A stretch of DNA of 64,000 nt. Origin: Heterodera schachtii (taxonomy: Eukaryota > Nematoda > Chromadorea > Rhabditida > Heteroderidae). A model generated the notes under the pieces. The model was not told the DNA's origin. It did no database searches and saw nothing but the letters and a program-made list of their open reading frames with translations. The DNA lies in assembly GCA_023374025.1 (NCBI GenBank), contig SIJG01000028.1, forward strand, positions 544,116 to 608,115. The letters run 5' to 3'. The position numbers and the translations under genes were made by a program. Position 1 is the stretch's first letter. Every line of letters begins with the position of its first letter. This document shows positions 61,403-64,000 of the stretch, piece after piece.

Positions 61403-64000
61403 ATGCTAAATTTATTTTGTGCTTTTGCTTCACTCTTTTTACTGCTTGGTGCTTTTTCTGTGTTTGCCACCAAAAATGAAGGCGGAACATCAAAACGCGA
61501 AAACCCTTTACCCGCCGCTGATCAAATTTGGTAAAAATTATTTTATTTATTTTATTGTTTAATTCTCATACTTTTTCATGACCCTCGGATTGGTGGACAT
61601 CGCAAATTTTGTGCATTGTCAAGACGAATATTCGAGAAAAATTCAAAAATTTGACGAGCAAACACAATTTGATTGGATTTTAAATGAGAACATATGTGCC
61701 GACGGTAAAGAAAGAATTTTGGGATCACGAATCTGAACAATGTTTTGACTTATTCCAAATCCCGAACCCGAATTCGAACAGAAAACTTAATTTTTGAGTT
61801 TCGACTTTTTGTTCGAGTTCGGATTCGTGATTAGAAATTGGTCAACATAGGTGTTGATTCGTGATCAGGGACCGGGACCAAATGAAAAAACAAGTTTTTA
61901 ATAGCGCAAAAGATTGTATCCAAAATATTATATGTTAGGCCGTTAAAAGTGCGTGCAGTCATTAGGTTTCCGGCCTAACATATTGTAAAGATTTTATACC
62001 TTAAAATTAATTTAACTAAATTTAAAAATGTATAAATTTTTTTATTATTTATGCAAATTCACTTTTAATTTTTTTTTAAATCTATAAAATTATTATTTAG
62101 ATGTTTCTGAAAATTCGCTGAATTATTTTAAATACCTACGCGGCGAAATAAAGAAATGGAATCAAAAAATATATGAAGAAAAAAGAAAAGTGGAAATTAA
62201 AAATGTAATATTTAAATGTTTTTTCATTTAATATTTTTCAATTTTAGAGCGGGAAAATAAATGATAAGCAATTGTATTTTCGAAAACAAAGTTTGAATCC
62301 CTTCTCAATGATTTTTCGTGCTCAAAATCTAACAATTGGACAATTTTTTGTGCAGAAAATTCTCCAAAATGGTTCTGATGAACAATTGGGAGAAGTAATT
62401 TTACTTATATTTTATGCTTTGTAAAAACATTTAAAAATTTGCCCTCCAAAAAGCAATTAAAAACCCCCAAAATTTGGAAAGGGAACAAAAATAAAGAAAA
62501 TATTAATTTTTAAATCAAAAACGGAGCATGGGTGGCAGGCATCCCGAGGCCCCAAAAAGTTTACGAAAATTGAAAATCAGATTCTGAGGTCCATTTTTTT
62601 GAAAGTCGGAATTCCGACCCCAAAAATGTCGGGAGTCGGAATTCCGTGCCATCCCTGATAAAGAGGATGAAAAAGAAAACTGAATCCAATTCGAATAGTA
62701 GTGGACACTAGGGATTTTTCAAATATATTTAGTCGAATTTATTTTAATTTGGTGTCCACAAACCCGACAATTCGAACTATAAGCAATTAGTTTCAATTAA
62801 TTAACAGATTGTAAAATCGCTGCAAGAGAAAGGGAAGGTGCTCGATCTGGTCAGATACGAAAACAAATTGAGCCATTATAACAATGTTCTTGTAAACATC
62901 GGAATACAGCTGAAGCCAAAATTGGAATTTTTGAAAAATACATGCAATGATAATGTAATTTTATTATAATCAAATATTTAAATATAAAGTTGGGTTATCT
63001 TTGTAAATTAGTTAGTTTATTTTTATAAAATAACTCTCTAATAAGTTTAATAAATCACAACATTTTTTGGTTTTCTTAGGGAATTTGTCAAAAATATTTT
63101 TTAATTTTTTTTTAGTCAATTAACATTTACGGTGATCATGAACATATTTTGGACTTGATTGTACTCGATTTAAGCAAAGTGCAAGTCAAATTTATGGAAA
63201 GTGATATTACAAATGCAGCTCAACTGTGGACATTAGGTTAAATTATTTATGTGTGAAAATTGATTTTAATTGATAATTAAATAAAGAAAAAATTATTTTA
63301 AAATACATATGTACAAATAAATTGATTTAATGATTTTAATTTTTTTTTCCAGATAAACGTCCCATTATTCTCCAAACTTTGTGGGTCATCAGGCATGGCC
63401 ATCGACTGGACAATTTTGACAAAAGCTTATGTACTGGAGACGAATTGAAAAGGAATGACTTCCCATTGTCCCCGCTGGGCATTCAACAATCCCATGAATT
63501 GGGAAAACGGTGAATTATAAAAAATTAGAAACTAATTTAAATTTAATTAGCGCAATACATTTTGAAAAAATAATTTAAATTTAATTAGTTTTGAAAATGT
63601 TGCAATCAGCAAAATTTTTTCGTCTCCGTTTTCACGTTCCGTCGAAACCGCCAATGGACTTTTGGGCGGCGCTGAAGCAAAAAGACATGCAATTAGCATA
63701 AATATTGAGCCAGGATTGGCCGAGGTCGTCAACTTTAATTAAATTTTCATTTATTTTATTTATGTTTTGCCTTTTTTTAGCTTATTAAATTTTCATTTAT
63801 TTTATTTATGTTTTGCCTTTTTTTAGCTTCTTGTGCCTTGCTCATTTTTGCTTGATTATTACGAAGTGCCGAAATTGGTCGAAAACTTCCCGTTGATCAA
63901 TCCAAAATATTGGCCACTGTTTAATAAACGGTTTAATTTTGATTGCATTTTACAAAAAAAATTGTTCATCAATAAATTCAGAACTCTGTCGGCACTTCAA
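61403..64000 (+). CDS. secreted histidine phosphatase (PGM-like), copy C, 3' end off the window
   Basis: Exons 61403-61530, 61578-61704, 62101-62204, 62248-62394, 62808-62954, 63116-63236, 63353-63509, 63589-63724 and 63827 onward. All phases agree except the first junction. Exon 1 gives a signal peptide. The catalytic motif RHG is at 63391-63399 within VIRHGHRLDNFD, followed by SPFSRSVETANGLLGG. These place it in histidine phosphatase branch 1, which hydrolyses phosphomonoesters through a phospho-His. The ~250-residue N-terminal region is not familiar. The best preserved of the three copies: no stop or frameshift seen where copies A and B are broken. Between exons 1 and 2 there is no AG at all (TTTTTCATGACC), in all three copies, so either translation starts at ATG 61578 or an unusual acceptor is used. 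Substrate unknown. Confidence 0.8.
61730..61880. repeat. hairpin repeat in phosphatase C intron 2
   Basis: Same insertion as at 9955-10120 and 15710-15845, with arms around CCGAACCCGAATTCGAACAG and TGTTCGAGTTCGGATTCG. Confidence 0.65.
62519..62690. repeat. small interspersed element in copy C
   Basis: Counterpart of 15001-15165, from ACGGAGCATGGGTGG to GGAATTCCGTGCCATCCCTG. Present in B and C but not A, although C is otherwise closer to A; this implies loss in A or conversion between copies. Confidence 0.65.

Larger units (their letters stand above)
59340..64000 (+). repeat. inverted third copy of the phosphatase duplication
   Basis: Aligns in reverse order with about 7700-12470: receptor last exon, spacer with the CGGGAC-rich block and dispersed repeats, then histidine phosphatase. 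Continues beyond the window end. Confidence 0.85.

Overview
The window looks like an AT-rich nuclear contig of a plant-parasitic nematode, most likely a cyst nematode (Heterodera/Globodera type). The evidence is a cuticle collagen, serpentine chemoreceptors, a CAP-domain venom-allergen-like protein, a GH5 glycosidase of bacterial type with introns, several small secreted proteins, short AT-rich introns and at least two GC-AG introns. The species call is inference; no rRNA or mitochondrial marker is present.

Layout. 1-830: satellite and interspersed repeats. 2056-3367 (-): venom-allergen-like protein. 4567-5690 (-): decayed serpentine receptor. About 6790-17965 (-): a tandem duplication, each unit holding a histidine-phosphatase gene (7449-10436 and 12997-16253) plus the last exon of a serpentine receptor. 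17715-33377 (-): a complete 8-exon, 412-residue serpentine receptor whose sixth intron holds a 12,667-bp transposon (18434-31100). 35155-37866 (+): two candidate secreted-protein genes. 38882-39937 (+): cuticle collagen. 40568-41568: a hAT-like element. 42151-46602 (+): a 14-exon cytochrome P450. 47523-48973, 49760-50033 and 51546-51956 (all -): three predicted secreted proteins. 52016-52995: a foldback element. 54762-57580 (+): GH5 glycosidase with a hAT-like MITE in its last intron. 57840-64000 (+): an inverted duplicate of receptor pieces and a third histidine phosphatase that runs off the end.

The most striking object is 18434-31100. It is an almost perfect giant palindrome: two arms of about 6.18 kb around a 309-bp asymmetric spacer, with ends starting AGTAGTATAAGG and a 6-bp target duplication CATAAA. 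A paralogous copy of the same intron at 58368-58519 is an empty site with a single CATAAA. Each arm carries an AT-hook ORF and a FLYWCH-type zinc-finger ORF pointing to the centre, subterminal 57-bp repeats and a minisatellite. No transposase is seen. I do not recognise the family.

Several otherwise coherent genes (collagen, venom-allergen-like protein, phosphatase copy A) show single-base frame breaks, so residual long-read assembly errors must be weighed against real decay.
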